DNA of 46,899 nucleotides from Burkholderiales bacterium (GTDB lineage Bacteria > Pseudomonadota > Gammaproteobacteria > Burkholderiales > Burkholderiaceae), in contig CANBQJ010000003.1 in the NCBI GenBank assembly GCA_947371645.1, forward strand, positions 1 through 46,899. Reading direction: 5' to 3'. Below, one piece after another: positions 18,777 through 31,880 of the stretch; position 1 is the first letter of the stretch; each line of letters opens with the position of its first letter. A model generated the notes under the pieces. It was given only the letters and a program-made list of their open reading frames with translations, did not search any database and was not told the origin of the DNA. A program made the position numbers and the translations under genes.

Positions 18777-18851
18777 TGGTCCCGCCGACAGGAATCGAAC
18801 CTGTATTTGCCGCTTAGGAGGCGGCCGTTCTATCCATTGAACTACGGCGAG
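18777..18851 (-). tRNA. tRNA-Arg, anticodon CCT
   Basis: Read on the minus strand, a full cloverleaf forms. The acceptor stem is CTCGCCG with CGGCGGG (one T-G pair). The D stem is GTTC/GAAC around AATGGATA. The anticodon stem is GCCGC/GCGGC with loop CTCCTAA (anticodon CCT). The T stem is ACAGG/CCTGT with loop TTCGATT. Discriminator A and an encoded CCA end the gene at 18777. It decodes the AGG arginine codon, rare in this GC-rich genome. It lies between the diguanylate cyclase and ureG, a typical site for integrative elements, but no integrase or attachment repeat was seen next to it. Confidence 0.97.
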
Positions 18852-18867
18852 ATCAAGGCAGGCGGGA

Positions 18868-19512
18868 TTATGCCTTGAGCATGCCCTTGGTCTCGATGAA
18901 GGCGATGACCTGGTCCAGGCCGCTGCGCGTCTTGAGGTTGGTCATCACAAAGGGGCGGCTGGGGCGCATGCGCTTGGTGTCGGCCTCCATCACGTCCAGG
19001 TTGGCGCCGACGTAGGGCGCCAGGTCGGTCTTGTTGATGACAAACAGGTCGCTCTTGGTGATGCCGGGACCGCCCTTGCGCGGGATTTTTTCACCGGCGG
19101 CCACGTCGATGACGTAGATCGTCAAGTCGCTCAGCTCGGGGCTGAAGGTCGCGGCCAGGTTGTCGCCGCCGGATTCGATGAACACGATGTCGGCATTGGG
19201 GTAGAGGCGCAGCATGCGGTCCACCGCTTCGAGGTTGATGGATGCGTCTTCACGGATGGCGGTGTGTGGGCAGCCGCCGGTCTCGACGCCCATGATGCGT
19301 TCGGGCTCCAGGGCGCCGGCCACCGTCAGCAGGCGCTGGTCTTCCTTGGTGTAGATGTCGTTGGTGACGACGACCAGGTCGTAGCTGCTGCGCATGGCCT
19401 TGCACAGCATTTCGACCAGGGTGGTCTTGCCGGAGCCCACGGGGCCGCCCACGCCCACGCGCAGGGGAGGGAGCTTCTTGGTGCGGCCGGGGATGTTGTG
19501 CAAGTTGCTCAT
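18868..19512 (-). CDS. ureG: urease accessory GTPase UreG
   Basis: This 214-residue SIMIBI-class GTPase drives nickel insertion into urease together with UreE, UreF and UreD. The P-loop is [19 protein letters not shown]. The nickel-binding CPH motif is in [13 protein letters not shown], the switch region in [20 protein letters not shown], and the guanine-specificity motif in [14 protein letters not shown]. It has no His-rich N-terminal tail. The ATG overlaps the stop of ureF by ATGA. It is the last gene of the urease operon, 16 bp from tRNA-Arg. Confidence 0.98.
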   Translation of the reverse strand: MSNLHNIPGRTKKLPPLRVGVGGPVGSGKTTLVEMLCKAMRSSYDLVVVTNDIYTKEDQRLLTVAGALEPERIMGVETGGCPHTAIREDASINLEAVDRMLRLYPNADIVFIESGGDNLAATFSPELSDLTIYVIDVAAGEKIPRKGGPGITKSDLFVINKTDLAPYVGANLDVMEADTKRMRPSRPFVMTNLKTRSGLDQVIAFIETKGMLKA

Positions 19513-20267
19513 GATCTGAAAAGGCGTGAGTACTGGGTTTCGTGTTGCGCGCTCAAGATGGCGAGCATGGGGGTGAAGGCCTGGCGTTGGCCGTCGGACA
19601 GAGACAGGGCCTGCTCGATGGCATCGGGGATGGCGTCAACCAGGCTTTGCAAGATGCGCTGCCCGGCGCTTTGCCCCAGGGGCACGGACTTGATGGCGGC
19701 CTGCACCATGTTTTCTGCCCAGCCGAAGGTGAAGCTCAGCAGGGCTTCACGCAAGGCGGCTTGGCCGTCGGTGCGGTGAGCTGGCATGGGCAGGCACTGG
19801 GCCACGGCCAGGGCAAAGGCCACGGGCCAGGTGGGGGCCGGGCTGAGTGCGGCGCAGGCGGCCAGGCGCTGGTCAGTGGCCGGCACCTGCGCGCTGCCAC
19901 CGCGGTTGCGCAGCCATTCCACGAGGGATCGGCCCATTTGCTCTGCCTGCAGGCGCAGTTCACTGGTTTCGCGGGTGAGGCGCACCCAGTCGTTGAGCTC
20001 GTGCACGCGGGCCAGGTCGTTGCGCTGCCAGGCCAGGGCGGCTTTGGCAACCACGGCCAGGTCGCTGCGGGCCACGGCCAGCTGCAGTTGGTCTTGCAGC
20101 CAGCGGGCGGCCTGGGCTTCGTTGCCGACCAGGCCCGCTTCCACGGCGGCTTCCAGGCCCTCCGAGTAACTGAAGCCGCCGACGGGCAGGGCGGGTGAGG
20201 CCAGCCACATCAGCTGCAGGCGGGCCGCGGGGGACAAAGGAGATGGACGGGGCGGGACGCGGGGCAT
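19509..20267 (-). CDS. ureF: urease accessory protein UreF
   Basis: This 252-residue all-helical protein links UreD to UreG in the urease maturation complex and gates GTP hydrolysis. The N-terminal family mark is [20 protein letters not shown], followed by [11 protein letters not shown]. The start at 20267 is kept because the helix before MWLASPALP is part of the conserved fold; an internal Met at about 20210 would cut into it. The C-terminal segment has [19 protein letters not shown], the typical tail. It begins 20 bp after ureE and overlaps ureG. Confidence 0.97.
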   Translation of the reverse strand: MPRVPPRPSPLSPAARLQLMWLASPALPVGGFSYSEGLEAAVEAGLVGNEAQAARWLQDQLQLAVARSDLAVVAKAALAWQRNDLARVHELNDWVRLTRETSELRLQAEQMGRSLVEWLRNRGGSAQVPATDQRLAACAALSPAPTWPVAFALAVAQCLPMPAHRTDGQAALREALLSFTFGWAENMVQAAIKSVPLGQSAGQRILQSLVDAIPDAIEQALSLSDGQRQAFTPMLAILSAQHETQYSRLFRS

Positions 20268-20287
20268 CGAGCTTGCTGCGATGCGGC

Positions 20288-20953
20288 TCAGTGGTCGTGA
20301 CCGCAGCCTGGGCCGTGCACGTGAGGGCCTGCCGGGGCCGTTGTGGTGTTGGCGGCTTTCACGGCAATGCCGATGGGTTTGCCGCGGACGGGCTGCTGTT
20401 GTGCGGGGGCGTGGTCATGTGCGTGGTCGTGCGCATGCCCATGATCGTGTTCATGCCCGTGGTGCTCATGGCCATGGCTGTGACCACCGGAGGCACCACC
20501 GGCCGCATAGGCGCCGCCCTCGGGCTCGAACGCCACCAGGGCTTCTTTGACCGTGAGGTGCATGGCACGCAGCATGTCTGCCAGCACGTGGTCAGGTTCG
20601 ATCTTGAGGTGGTCGGTTTGCAGCTCGATCTGCACGTGCCGGTTGCCCAGGTGGTAGGCGGCGCGCACCAGGTCAAATGGCGAGCCGTGGTCGGCGCACG
20701 GTGTGATCACCAGCACCGGTTGAGGGGCCGCCTGCACGCGGACCATGCTGCCGTCTTCGGCCACCAGCACGTCACCGCCGCGCACCAGGGTGCCCCGTGG
20801 CAGGAACACGCCCAGCTGTCGCCCCTGGTTGTCGGTGGCGTCGAAGCGGCTTTTCTGACGCACATCCCAGTCCAGCTCGACGGTGGCGGCGCGCTTGAGC
20901 AGCACGGCGGCCAGGCCCTGGCCCTGGGGGAGGAGTTTGTTGACGGTCAGCAT
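20288..20953 (-). CDS. ureE: urease accessory nickel metallochaperone UreE
   Basis: This 221-residue protein carries nickel to the UreG complex. The N-terminal peptide-binding domain has [20 protein letters not shown], and the metal-binding domain has [14 protein letters not shown]. The C-terminal 60 residues are extraordinarily His-rich (repeats of HG, HEH and DHAH such as [20 protein letters not shown]) and end [11 protein letters not shown], consistent with nickel storage. It lies directly before ureF. Upstream, instead of ureC, comes an acyltransferase gene 9 bp away, so the usual ureC-ureE link is interrupted. Confidence 0.97.
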   Translation of the reverse strand: MLTVNKLLPQGQGLAAVLLKRAATVELDWDVRQKSRFDATDNQGRQLGVFLPRGTLVRGGDVLVAEDGSMVRVQAAPQPVLVITPCADHGSPFDLVRAAYHLGNRHVQIELQTDHLKIEPDHVLADMLRAMHLTVKEALVAFEPEGGAYAAGGASGGHSHGHEHHGHEHDHGHAHDHAHDHAPAQQQPVRGKPIGIAVKAANTTTAPAGPHVHGPGCGHDH

Positions 20954-20962
20954 GTCTTGATC

Positions 20963-22012
20963 TTAAGCGCTGGGCTTGGCCGAACGCGCCGGCATCAGGC
21001 TGCGCAAGGCCAGAAATCGGGGTGGTTCATACAGGTAGCGCACCCAGTTGCCAAAACGTTGGTGGATCAGCATCGGCACGAACAAGGCGGCCAGCGTGGC
21101 CACGATGGTGTGCAGCGCGAAGTCTTTGCTATGCAAGCCGCTTGCCAGCACGGCCCGCACGGCCACACCGATCATGGTGTGCATGGTGTAGATGACCATG
21201 GACGCCGCGCCCAGCATGCCCAGCCAGCGCCAATTGCGGTGCTGCAGCAGGTGGCAAAGCGAGATCACCGCGATGACGCAAGCCAGGGTCATGGGGAACT
21301 TGATCAGGTGTTCGGGGGCGTCGGCGTCCAGGCCCAGCACGGCGTGGAAGACCCACTCCAGGGCGATGGCGGCCGTCAGGCTGGTGACGAAGATCACGCG
21401 GCTGTGGGCGAAGAAGCGCTCGGTGTGGTCGACGAAGACGGCGCCCAGCACGAAGAAGGGCAGGAAATGCGCCACGTTGTAGAGGTTGTTGAACTCGCGG
21501 AAGTGGTCTTTGGCGGCGTAAATGGCCAGTGCCGGCAGGAGCAGCCAGGGCTGATGTCGCGCCGGCACCTTGCTGAAGGCCCAGCCCGCCACCACAAACG
21601 TCCAGAACAGGGTGTAGAGGAACCAGAACTGCATGCGCGGCTCCCAGGGGAAGGCCAGGATCTCTTGCACCGAGACGGCGCCCGCGTTCTTGTACCGGCC
21701 AAAGAGGAGCTCCACCCCGCCTTGCAGCAGCGACCAGACCACATAGGGATAGGCCACGGTGTTGACCTTGTTGGCGATCAGCCCACCGGCGCCGCCATGG
21801 CTGGCCAGCGAGCGCTTCAAAAAGAGCCCGGCCAGGAAAAAGAACAAGGGCATGTGGAAGGTGTAGAGCACGCTGTGGACGACGGTCTCGCGCGCGCGGT
21901 CGCAACTCAGGCCGGCGTTGCAGACGCCCCAGGCGATGTGTCCCCACACCACCAGCACGATGCCAACGCCCTTGGCATGGTCAACCCATGGTTCTCTGCG
22001 CACCTTGTTCAT
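20963..22012 (-). CDS. membrane acyltransferase (acyltransferase 3 family) inside the urease operon
   Basis: This 349-residue integral membrane protein has about ten helices. The N-terminus EPWVDHAKGVGIVLVVWGHI has the family's catalytic His region, and TFHMPLFFFLAGLFLKR follows. The C-terminal helices include LLQHRNWRWLGMLGAASMV and LHTIVATLAALFVPMLI. Members transfer acyl groups to sugars of envelope polysaccharides or lipids (OafA/OpgC-like). It has no known part in urea metabolism. It lies between ureC (87 bp) and ureE (9 bp) on the same strand, so it is probably co-transcribed with urease. Insertion by recombination is likely. Confidence 0.88.
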   Translation of the reverse strand: MNKVRREPWVDHAKGVGIVLVVWGHIAWGVCNAGLSCDRARETVVHSVLYTFHMPLFFFLAGLFLKRSLASHGGAGGLIANKVNTVAYPYVVWSLLQGGVELLFGRYKNAGAVSVQEILAFPWEPRMQFWFLYTLFWTFVVAGWAFSKVPARHQPWLLLPALAIYAAKDHFREFNNLYNVAHFLPFFVLGAVFVDHTERFFAHSRVIFVTSLTAAIALEWVFHAVLGLDADAPEHLIKFPMTLACVIAVISLCHLLQHRNWRWLGMLGAASMVIYTMHTMIGVAVRAVLASGLHSKDFALHTIVATLAALFVPMLIHQRFGNWVRYLYEPPRFLALRSLMPARSAKPSA

Positions 22013-22099
22013 GTTCGCCCCTGTTTGAAATATGCGGGGAGCATATACGCAGGGCCATGCCCCTTGCGAGAGGGGGCAACCCAGGGTCGGACACGGGTG

Positions 22100-23827
<1,728 letters not shown>

Positions 23828-23887
23828 CTTCAGGTAGTCCCGAGGGTTGGGGTCAGCAAGGGATCAAGTGGGGGCGGGTGGCGGGGC

Positions 23888-24196
23888 TCAGAGCTTGCCC
23901 TGAACCAGGCCACGGAAGCCGTAAACGATGCGGTCGCCGGCGTAGTCCACCAGCTCGACGGTGCGCTGCTGGCCGGGCTCGAAACGCACGGCGGTACCCG
24001 AGGCGATGTTCAGGCGCATGCCATGGGCCGCCCCGCGGTCGAATTTCAATGCGGCGTTGGTTTCGGCAAAGTGGTAGTGCGAGCCCACCTGGATGGGCCG
24101 GTCGCCGCTGTTCTCCACCACCTGCGTGATCGTGCGGCGGCCCGGGTTGAGGTCGATGTCCGGGCCGTCGGTGAGCAGTTCGCCGGGGACCATCAC
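23888..24196 (-). CDS. ureB: urease beta subunit
   Basis: The 102-residue structural subunit of three-subunit bacterial urease, assembling with UreA and UreC as a trimer of trimers in the cytoplasm. The start [20 protein letters not shown] and [20 protein letters not shown] are conserved, as is the C-terminal [14 protein letters not shown]. The start at 24196 overlaps the stop of the small membrane protein gene by ATGA, showing coupled translation. A second Met follows directly and could also serve. Confidence 0.98.
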   Translation of the reverse strand: MMVPGELLTDGPDIDLNPGRRTITQVVENSGDRPIQVGSHYHFAETNAALKFDRGAAHGMRLNIASGTAVRFEPGQQRTVELVDYAGDRIVYGFRGLVQGKL

Positions 24197-24384
24197 TTGT
24201 CGCCCTTGAACCAGTTGTAGGTGGCTGCGGCCAGCGCCGCCATGGCGATGAAGCCCCAGGCGTCGGTGTCGTGCCAGTGGGCGAGGCCGGGCATGCCGTG
24301 GCCTTCATGGGCCCAGGTGAGCGGCGCCGCCAGGGTGGCGGACAGCGCGACGATGGTGCGCAGGGTGGTGGCGGCTGGCTTCAT
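24193..24384 (-). CDS. small exported His-rich single-span membrane protein in urease operon
   Basis: This 63-residue protein is not recognised as a named family. It has an N-terminal signal peptide ([20 protein letters not shown], cleaved near TWA). A short metal-binding-looking segment follows with five His and acidic residues ([19 protein letters not shown]), then one membrane helix ([14 protein letters not shown]) and a basic end (FKGDK). It lies between ureA and ureB and overlaps ureB by ATGA. Nickel handling at the membrane is a reasonable guess from the His pattern and context. Confidence 0.72.
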   Translation of the reverse strand: MKPAATTLRTIVALSATLAAPLTWAHEGHGMPGLAHWHDTDAWGFIAMAALAAATYNWFKGDK

Positions 24385-24431
24385 CTTGGTGCTCTCACGG
24401 TGGTGGTTAGGGTGGGGCGTGGGTGGCTTGT

Positions 24432-24445
24432 GATTTACATCAACT
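24432..24445. promoter_or_regulatory. FNR/CRP-family-like box
   Basis: GTGATTTACATCAA, read on the minus strand as TTGATGTAAATCAC, matches the FNR/ANR consensus TTGAT-N4-ATCAA at 9 of 10 positions. It lies in the AT-rich 104-bp gap between ureA and the small membrane gene, beside NtrC-like sites. Low-oxygen or c-AMP-type control of the downstream urease genes is possible. The gap has no recognised promoter to pair with it. Confidence 0.4.
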
Positions 24446-24450
24446 GGATT

Positions 24451-24469
24451 GCATTAAATTGGTGCAATT
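24451..24469. promoter_or_regulatory. NtrC-like binding site 1
   Basis: TTGCATTAAATTGGTGCAA resembles the enterobacterial NtrC site TGCACC-N5-GGTGCA. One half-site (GGTGCA) is perfect and the other is TGCATT, with the right 5-base spacing. It lies in the AT-rich gap between ureA and the next gene. NtrC activates nitrogen-scavenging genes, which fits urease. Confidence 0.45.
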
Positions 24470-24488
24470 TGACGGTCGCATGCTGAGG

Positions 24489-24791
24489 TCATGCAATGGG
24501 TTGGTGCACCGTCACCAGCTTGGTGCCATCCGGGAAGGTGGCTTCAACCTGGATCTCAGGGATCAGTTCGGCCACGCCGTCCATCACGTCTGCCCGGCTG
24601 AGCACGGTCTTGCCATCGCTCATGAGCGAGGCCACGCTTTTGCCGTCACGGGCGCCCTCCATGATGGCGGCGGTGATCAGGGCGACTGCCTCGGGGTAGT
24701 TGAGCTTCAGGCCACGGGCCTTGCGGCGCTCGGCCAGCAGGGCTGCCGTGAAGATCAGGAGCTTGTCCTTCTCTCGGGGGGTGAGTTCCAT
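24489..24791 (-). CDS. ureA: urease gamma subunit
   Basis: The 100-residue structural subunit, first gene of the urease operon. The start at 24791 gives the universal opening [20 protein letters not shown]; the frame continues upstream but without sense. [20 protein letters not shown] and [19 protein letters not shown] are standard. It is divergent from the permease-kinase gene, whose start is only 81 bp away, so a shared control region is likely. In related bacteria ureD lies directly upstream of ureA; here that position is taken by the divergent gene. Confidence 0.98.
   Translation of the reverse strand: MELTPREKDKLLIFTAALLAERRKARGLKLNYPEAVALITAAIMEGARDGKSVASLMSDGKTVLSRADVMDGVAELIPEIQVEATFPDGTKLVTVHQPIA
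24492..24508. promoter_or_regulatory. NtrC-like binding site 2 (within the end of ureA)
   Basis: TGCAATGGGTTGGTGCA repeats the pattern TGCAnn-N5-GGTGCA, exactly 40 bp from site 1 (24452). Two sites spaced by about four helical turns form the usual NtrC enhancer arrangement. It overlaps the last codons of ureA, so coincidence with coding sequence is possible. Confidence 0.35.
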
Positions 24792-24828
24792 GTCGATCCG
24801 TGAGGCCAGTGAGGGTGAGGGCCGGGGC

Positions 24829-24842
24829 GGCATCGTTCTTGC
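24829..24842 (+). promoter_or_regulatory. possible sigma-54 promoter of the permease-kinase gene
   Basis: CGGCATCGTTCTTGCGG on the plus strand has the required GG-N10-GC and matches 8 of 11 positions of TGGCAC-N5-TTGCW. Its -12 element lies about 31 bases before the ATG at 24873. The NtrC-like sites are about 320-380 bp upstream, far but within enhancer range. This is a weak candidate. Confidence 0.3.
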
Positions 24843-24872
24843 GGCTGAACCCGGCATTGCTTATCGCCCATC

Positions 24873-28481
<3,609 letters not shown>

Positions 28482-28644
28482 GCGTGACCGCCACCGCGGC
28501 CCGTTCGACCTTTGACTGGCGCCTGAAGGGTCTGTCCACGCGAGTTCCCATCGTTTTGCCCCGACAATCAAGGCTTCAGCCTCAGTTGCGTCACCCCGTG
28601 CTTGCCCAGCGAGAGCCAGTGACGTTTGGCGCCTTCTTCCAACC

Positions 28645-29616
28645 ATGTTCGACCGACTCGACCGCAGCCGTACCGACGTCGTGCTCATCGTGGACGATGT
28701 GCCGGACAACCTGTCTTTGCTGCACGACGCGCTGGACGAGGCCGGCTATACCGTGCTGGTGGCCACCCATGGCGAAGCGGCCTTGCAGCGGGCCCAGCAG
28801 GCCATGCCCGACATCATCTTGCTGGACGCCATCATGCCGGGCATGGATGGCTTCGAGGTGGCGCGCCGGCTCAAGGCGCACAGCGAAACCAGCCACATCC
28901 CCATCGTCTTCATGACCGGACTGACGGAGACGGAGCACGTGGTGGCGGCCTTCGATGCGGGCGGGGTGGACTACGTGGTGAAACCGCTGCGCCCCAGAGA
29001 GGTCATCGCCCGCATCCAGGCCCATGTGCAGGGCGCGCGCCAGGCCAGCCAGGCTCGCAACGCGCTGGACGCCTTTGGCCACGCTTCGTTGACGGTGCGG
29101 GTGAGCGACGGCCGGGTGCTCTGGCAGACGCCACTGGCCCGCCAGTTGATGCAACGCTATTTCGACACCCCCGAGAGCGTGGCCCCGGCCGAGTTGGCCG
29201 ATTGGCTGCGCCAGCAGGCGCCCCTGGCCTTGACCATGGTGGAGGCTGCTGAATCCGGTCAGTCTCCGCCCGCAGCCGCGCCCACCTGGGTGGTGAACCT
29301 GGGCCGTGCCCGCCTGAGCTTTGCCTTGCATGAACCCACAGGCGAGGACGAGTGGCTGCTGGTGATGCGCGAGACCTCCGACCAGGCCGCCATGGACGCC
29401 CTGTGCCAGGCGTTCAAGCTCACCACCCGCGAAGGCGAGGTGCTGTACTGGGTGGTGAAGGGCAAGACCAACCGCGACATCGGCGACATCCTGGGCAGCA
29501 GCCCGGCCACCGTCAAGAAGCAGCTGGAACATATCTTCGCCAAGCTGGGTGTGGAGACGCGCACCGCAGCGGCCGGCCTGGCCATGAGCCGGGTGGCGCA
29601 ACTTAAGGCCAGGTGA
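28645..29616 (+). CDS. response regulator with REC, central domain and LuxR-type HTH
   Basis: The protein has 323 residues. The receiver domain (about 10-130) has VVLIVDDVPDNLSLLHDAL, phospho-Asp in IILLDAIMPGMDGFE and the Lys in GVDYVVKPLRPRE. A middle segment of about 130 residues, with SLTVRVSDGRVLWQTPLARQ, is not recognised. The C-terminal LuxR helix-turn-helix has FKLTTREGEVLYWVVKGKTN, then RDIGDILGSSPATVKKQ. It follows the permease-kinase by 163 bp on the same strand and is its probable output regulator. The gap between them shows no gene and only weak inverted similarity. Confidence 0.9.
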   Translation: MFDRLDRSRTDVVLIVDDVPDNLSLLHDALDEAGYTVLVATHGEAALQRAQQAMPDIILLDAIMPGMDGFEVARRLKAHSETSHIPIVFMTGLTETEHVVAAFDAGGVDYVVKPLRPREVIARIQAHVQGARQASQARNALDAFGHASLTVRVSDGRVLWQTPLARQLMQRYFDTPESVAPAELADWLRQQAPLALTMVEAAESGQSPPAAAPTWVVNLGRARLSFALHEPTGEDEWLLVMRETSDQAAMDALCQAFKLTTREGEVLYWVVKGKTNRDIGDILGSSPATVKKQLEHIFAKLGVETRTAAAGLAMSRVAQLKAR

Positions 29617-29630
29617 CCCCGGCGCGCCAG

Positions 29631-30416
29631 TCACATGGGCTTGAACAGGTGGGCGTAGCTTCTGCTCACGGTCAGTTGATTCGGGTGCCCTTTCAGGTAA
29701 AGCTGGATCTTGCCGTTGTCTTCCCGGACCACTTTGTCGATCAGGCTGGTGCGAACCACCGTGCCGCGATGGATCTGCGTGAACTGCTCGGTGTCCAGGG
29801 TGGGCATCAGGTCGCGCAGCGGCGTGCGGATCAACACGGATCGGTCTTGCAAGACGACCCGCACGTACTTGTCGTCGGCTTCAAAATAATGAACGTCACC
29901 CAAGGGGATCATGTGCAGCGTTGATCCGACGCCCGCTTGAATGAGCTGCAGCCGGGGTTCTTTTTTCGGCTGGTTCAGCAGGGCGCGCAAGCTGTCCAGG
30001 GTGTCGGCGTTGCCCATCTGCCTTTCGCCCAGGCGGGCCTGGAGGCGTTCGCAGGTGTGGGTCAGGCGTTTGGGGTCCAGGGGTTTGAGCACGTAGTCCG
30101 TGGCGGCGCGTTCGAAGGCATCGATGGCGAAGCGGTCAAAGGCCGTCACGAAAACGGTCAAGGGCCGACGTCTGCCCGCAGGCCACCGTGCCAGGATCTG
30201 TTCGGCGGCTTCCAACCCATTGCGGCCAGGCATCTGGATGTCCAGGAACACGATGTCTGGCAGGGTCTGTATGGCCGACTCGACCGCCGCGTCGCCATCG
30301 TGCACGATGGCCTGGATGCGCAGGGCCGGCCACAGGCGAGTCAGCGTTCTGGCCAGGCCTCTGGCGAGCACATGTTCGTCTTCGGCGATGAGGGCCGTGG
30401 CTTCCAGCGTGCTCAT
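29631..30416 (-). CDS. LytTR-type response regulator, module 1
   Basis: The protein has 261 residues. The receiver has ATALIAEDEHVLARGLARTL with phospho-Asp in IVFLDIQMPGRNGLEAA and Lys in AATDYVLKPLDPKRL. The C-terminal LytTR DNA-binding domain has VHYFEADDKYVRVVLQDRSV, FTQIHRGTVVRTSLIDKVV and SRSYAHLFKPM. LytTR regulators bind pairs of short direct repeats. It overlaps the stop of the kinase gene by ATGA (stop and start share four bases), so it is cotranslated with the kinase. A close paralogue is at 33540. Confidence 0.93.
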   Translation of the reverse strand: MSTLEATALIAEDEHVLARGLARTLTRLWPALRIQAIVHDGDAAVESAIQTLPDIVFLDIQMPGRNGLEAAEQILARWPAGRRRPLTVFVTAFDRFAIDAFERAATDYVLKPLDPKRLTHTCERLQARLGERQMGNADTLDSLRALLNQPKKEPRLQLIQAGVGSTLHMIPLGDVHYFEADDKYVRVVLQDRSVLIRTPLRDLMPTLDTEQFTQIHRGTVVRTSLIDKVVREDNGKIQLYLKGHPNQLTVSRSYAHLFKPM

Positions 30417-31603
30417 GCTGCGCGTGCCATCTGTACCCAGGGCAGACGCATGGTGACGTGTGTGGCGGCGGGTTCGGCAACGAAGGTCATGTCGAGGCGG
30501 GCCCGATCGCCATACAGCTCATGCAAGCGGTCGCGCACATGTTGCAGGCCAAAGCCACCGGAGGGGCGTGGTGAGCTGGGTTGTGACTCAGCGGGCTGGG
30601 CTGGCGCCGGACAGCCAGCGTTGCAGACCTGCAGGATCAGTTGCCCGTCGTCCAGTCTGGCCACGACGGACAGGTCGCCGCCCAGCTTGCGCGGCTCCAG
30701 GCCGTGCTTGATGGCGTTTTCAACCAATGGTTGCAGCAGCATGGCGGGCACCTTGGCGGTGTGCAGCGCATTGGGCAGCTCCAATGTGGCGTGCAAGCGG
30801 TCTCCCATCCTGATTTGCATGAGTTGTAGGTAGTCCGATGTCAGCTGGAACTCTTCGGCCAAGGTGTGCTCGGTGGCCCTGCTGCTGTCCAGCGTGGCCC
30901 GCAAGAAGCCAATCAAATGCAACAGCATCGATTGCGCCTGGGGTGGGCACTCTTCGATCAGCTCGTGCACATTGGACAAGGTGTTGAACAGCATGTGCGG
31001 GTCCAGCTGGGAGCGCAGCAGGTTGAGCTGGGCTTGCGCCGTGAGCTTTTGCGCCATGCGTGCGCGGGCTTCACTCACCGTGATGCGGTCCCTGATGTAC
31101 TCGGAGGCCAGGATGCACGTGATGCCATAGGCCGCGTAACTGAAGGTCATGCCATAGCGGTGGGGGGTCTGAGGCAGTGTGGTGTGACCCCAGGCCGTGG
31201 CCTGGATGCAGGCAAAAAGCTGCTGAGCAAGCCATGAGCTCAACATCATGACCGGCAGCATCAAGGCCAGCAGCAAGCACTTGCTGCGCAGGGAAAGGCC
31301 GGTATACAAGGCCAGGCGGTAGTAGCGGTCAGGGTGTCCACGTGTGTGGCGCCAGGCCCTGCGCGCCAGCACCAGCACCACGTTGGCCGTGATCAGTGAG
31401 CCGGTTGCCCCAATGCATTGCAGCCAGACCAGGTGGTAGACAAAGCCAAGGATGGGCCCGCCTTGGGCAGCCAAGGTTTCAGTCCCGTACATGGACAGCG
31501 CGCCAATGAACACCAGCACCTGATTGGCCAGCGCCAGCCGAGGCGCAAGGCCGCGCCAGGTGATGTCAAGTGGAACGGCGGGCGCGGGGGAAGGCATGTT
31601 CAA
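30413..31603 (-). CDS. LytS-like membrane histidine kinase, module 1
   Basis: The protein has 396 residues. Four membrane helices (VLVFIGALSMYGTETL, HLVWLQCIGATGSLITANVV, LLLALMLPVMMLSSWL, FSYAAYGITCILAS) occupy the first 175 residues, and a HisKA-like His_kinase domain follows. The phospho-His is in LRSQLDPHMLFNTLSNVHEL, and the ATPase N-box is PLVENAIKHGLEP with a GGFGLQHVRDRL loop. It overlaps the LytTR regulator by four bases. It is divergent from a secreted esterase, which it may regulate. No ligand-binding domain is recognised. Confidence 0.92.
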   Translation of the reverse strand: MNMPSPAPAVPLDITWRGLAPRLALANQVLVFIGALSMYGTETLAAQGGPILGFVYHLVWLQCIGATGSLITANVVLVLARRAWRHTRGHPDRYYRLALYTGLSLRSKCLLLALMLPVMMLSSWLAQQLFACIQATAWGHTTLPQTPHRYGMTFSYAAYGITCILASEYIRDRITVSEARARMAQKLTAQAQLNLLRSQLDPHMLFNTLSNVHELIEECPPQAQSMLLHLIGFLRATLDSSRATEHTLAEEFQLTSDYLQLMQIRMGDRLHATLELPNALHTAKVPAMLLQPLVENAIKHGLEPRKLGGDLSVVARLDDGQLILQVCNAGCPAPAQPAESQPSSPRPSGGFGLQHVRDRLHELYGDRARLDMTFVAEPAATHVTMRLPWVQMARAA

Positions 31604-31880
31604 TGGGGCAAGGATCGGCCTGCAAGCCTAGCGCAAGGCCGGCTGGGTGTGCAGTCGGTGGTGTGGCTTGCGATTCTGCGGGGTGAAACGACGCCCGCAC
31701 CGGTGAAATGCAAGCAGGCGAAGGTGGGTGGGTGAATTTGGCGTTCACGGCATGGTTTGGCAACGTGGCTTGCCGATTGGTGCCCGGTCGGATGTGGCTT
31801 GAATGGGTGAGGGGCAGTCCATAGATTGGCGCTCGATGCGTCATCGGCCTCGTCAGCCGCATTCAAACAAGGACACTCAC
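31604..31880. promoter_or_regulatory. divergent intergenic region of module 1 with direct repeats
   Basis: Between the kinase and esterase genes, the octamer GTGGCTTG occurs three times in the same orientation at 31673, 31765 and 31794. The first two are followed by CGATT or CCGATT. An inverted repeat GGCAA...TTGCC (31759-31774) overlaps the second copy. TTTGGCGT (31736), ATTGGTGC (31776) and ATTGGCGC (31825) are similar to a motif in the second module. These are candidate LytTR sites, unproved. No other gene is visible. Confidence 0.4.

Noticed and set aside
18777..18851. tRNA-Arg as an attachment site of a genomic island
   Set aside because: No integrase gene and no repeat of the tRNA 3' end was seen in the flanking sequence.
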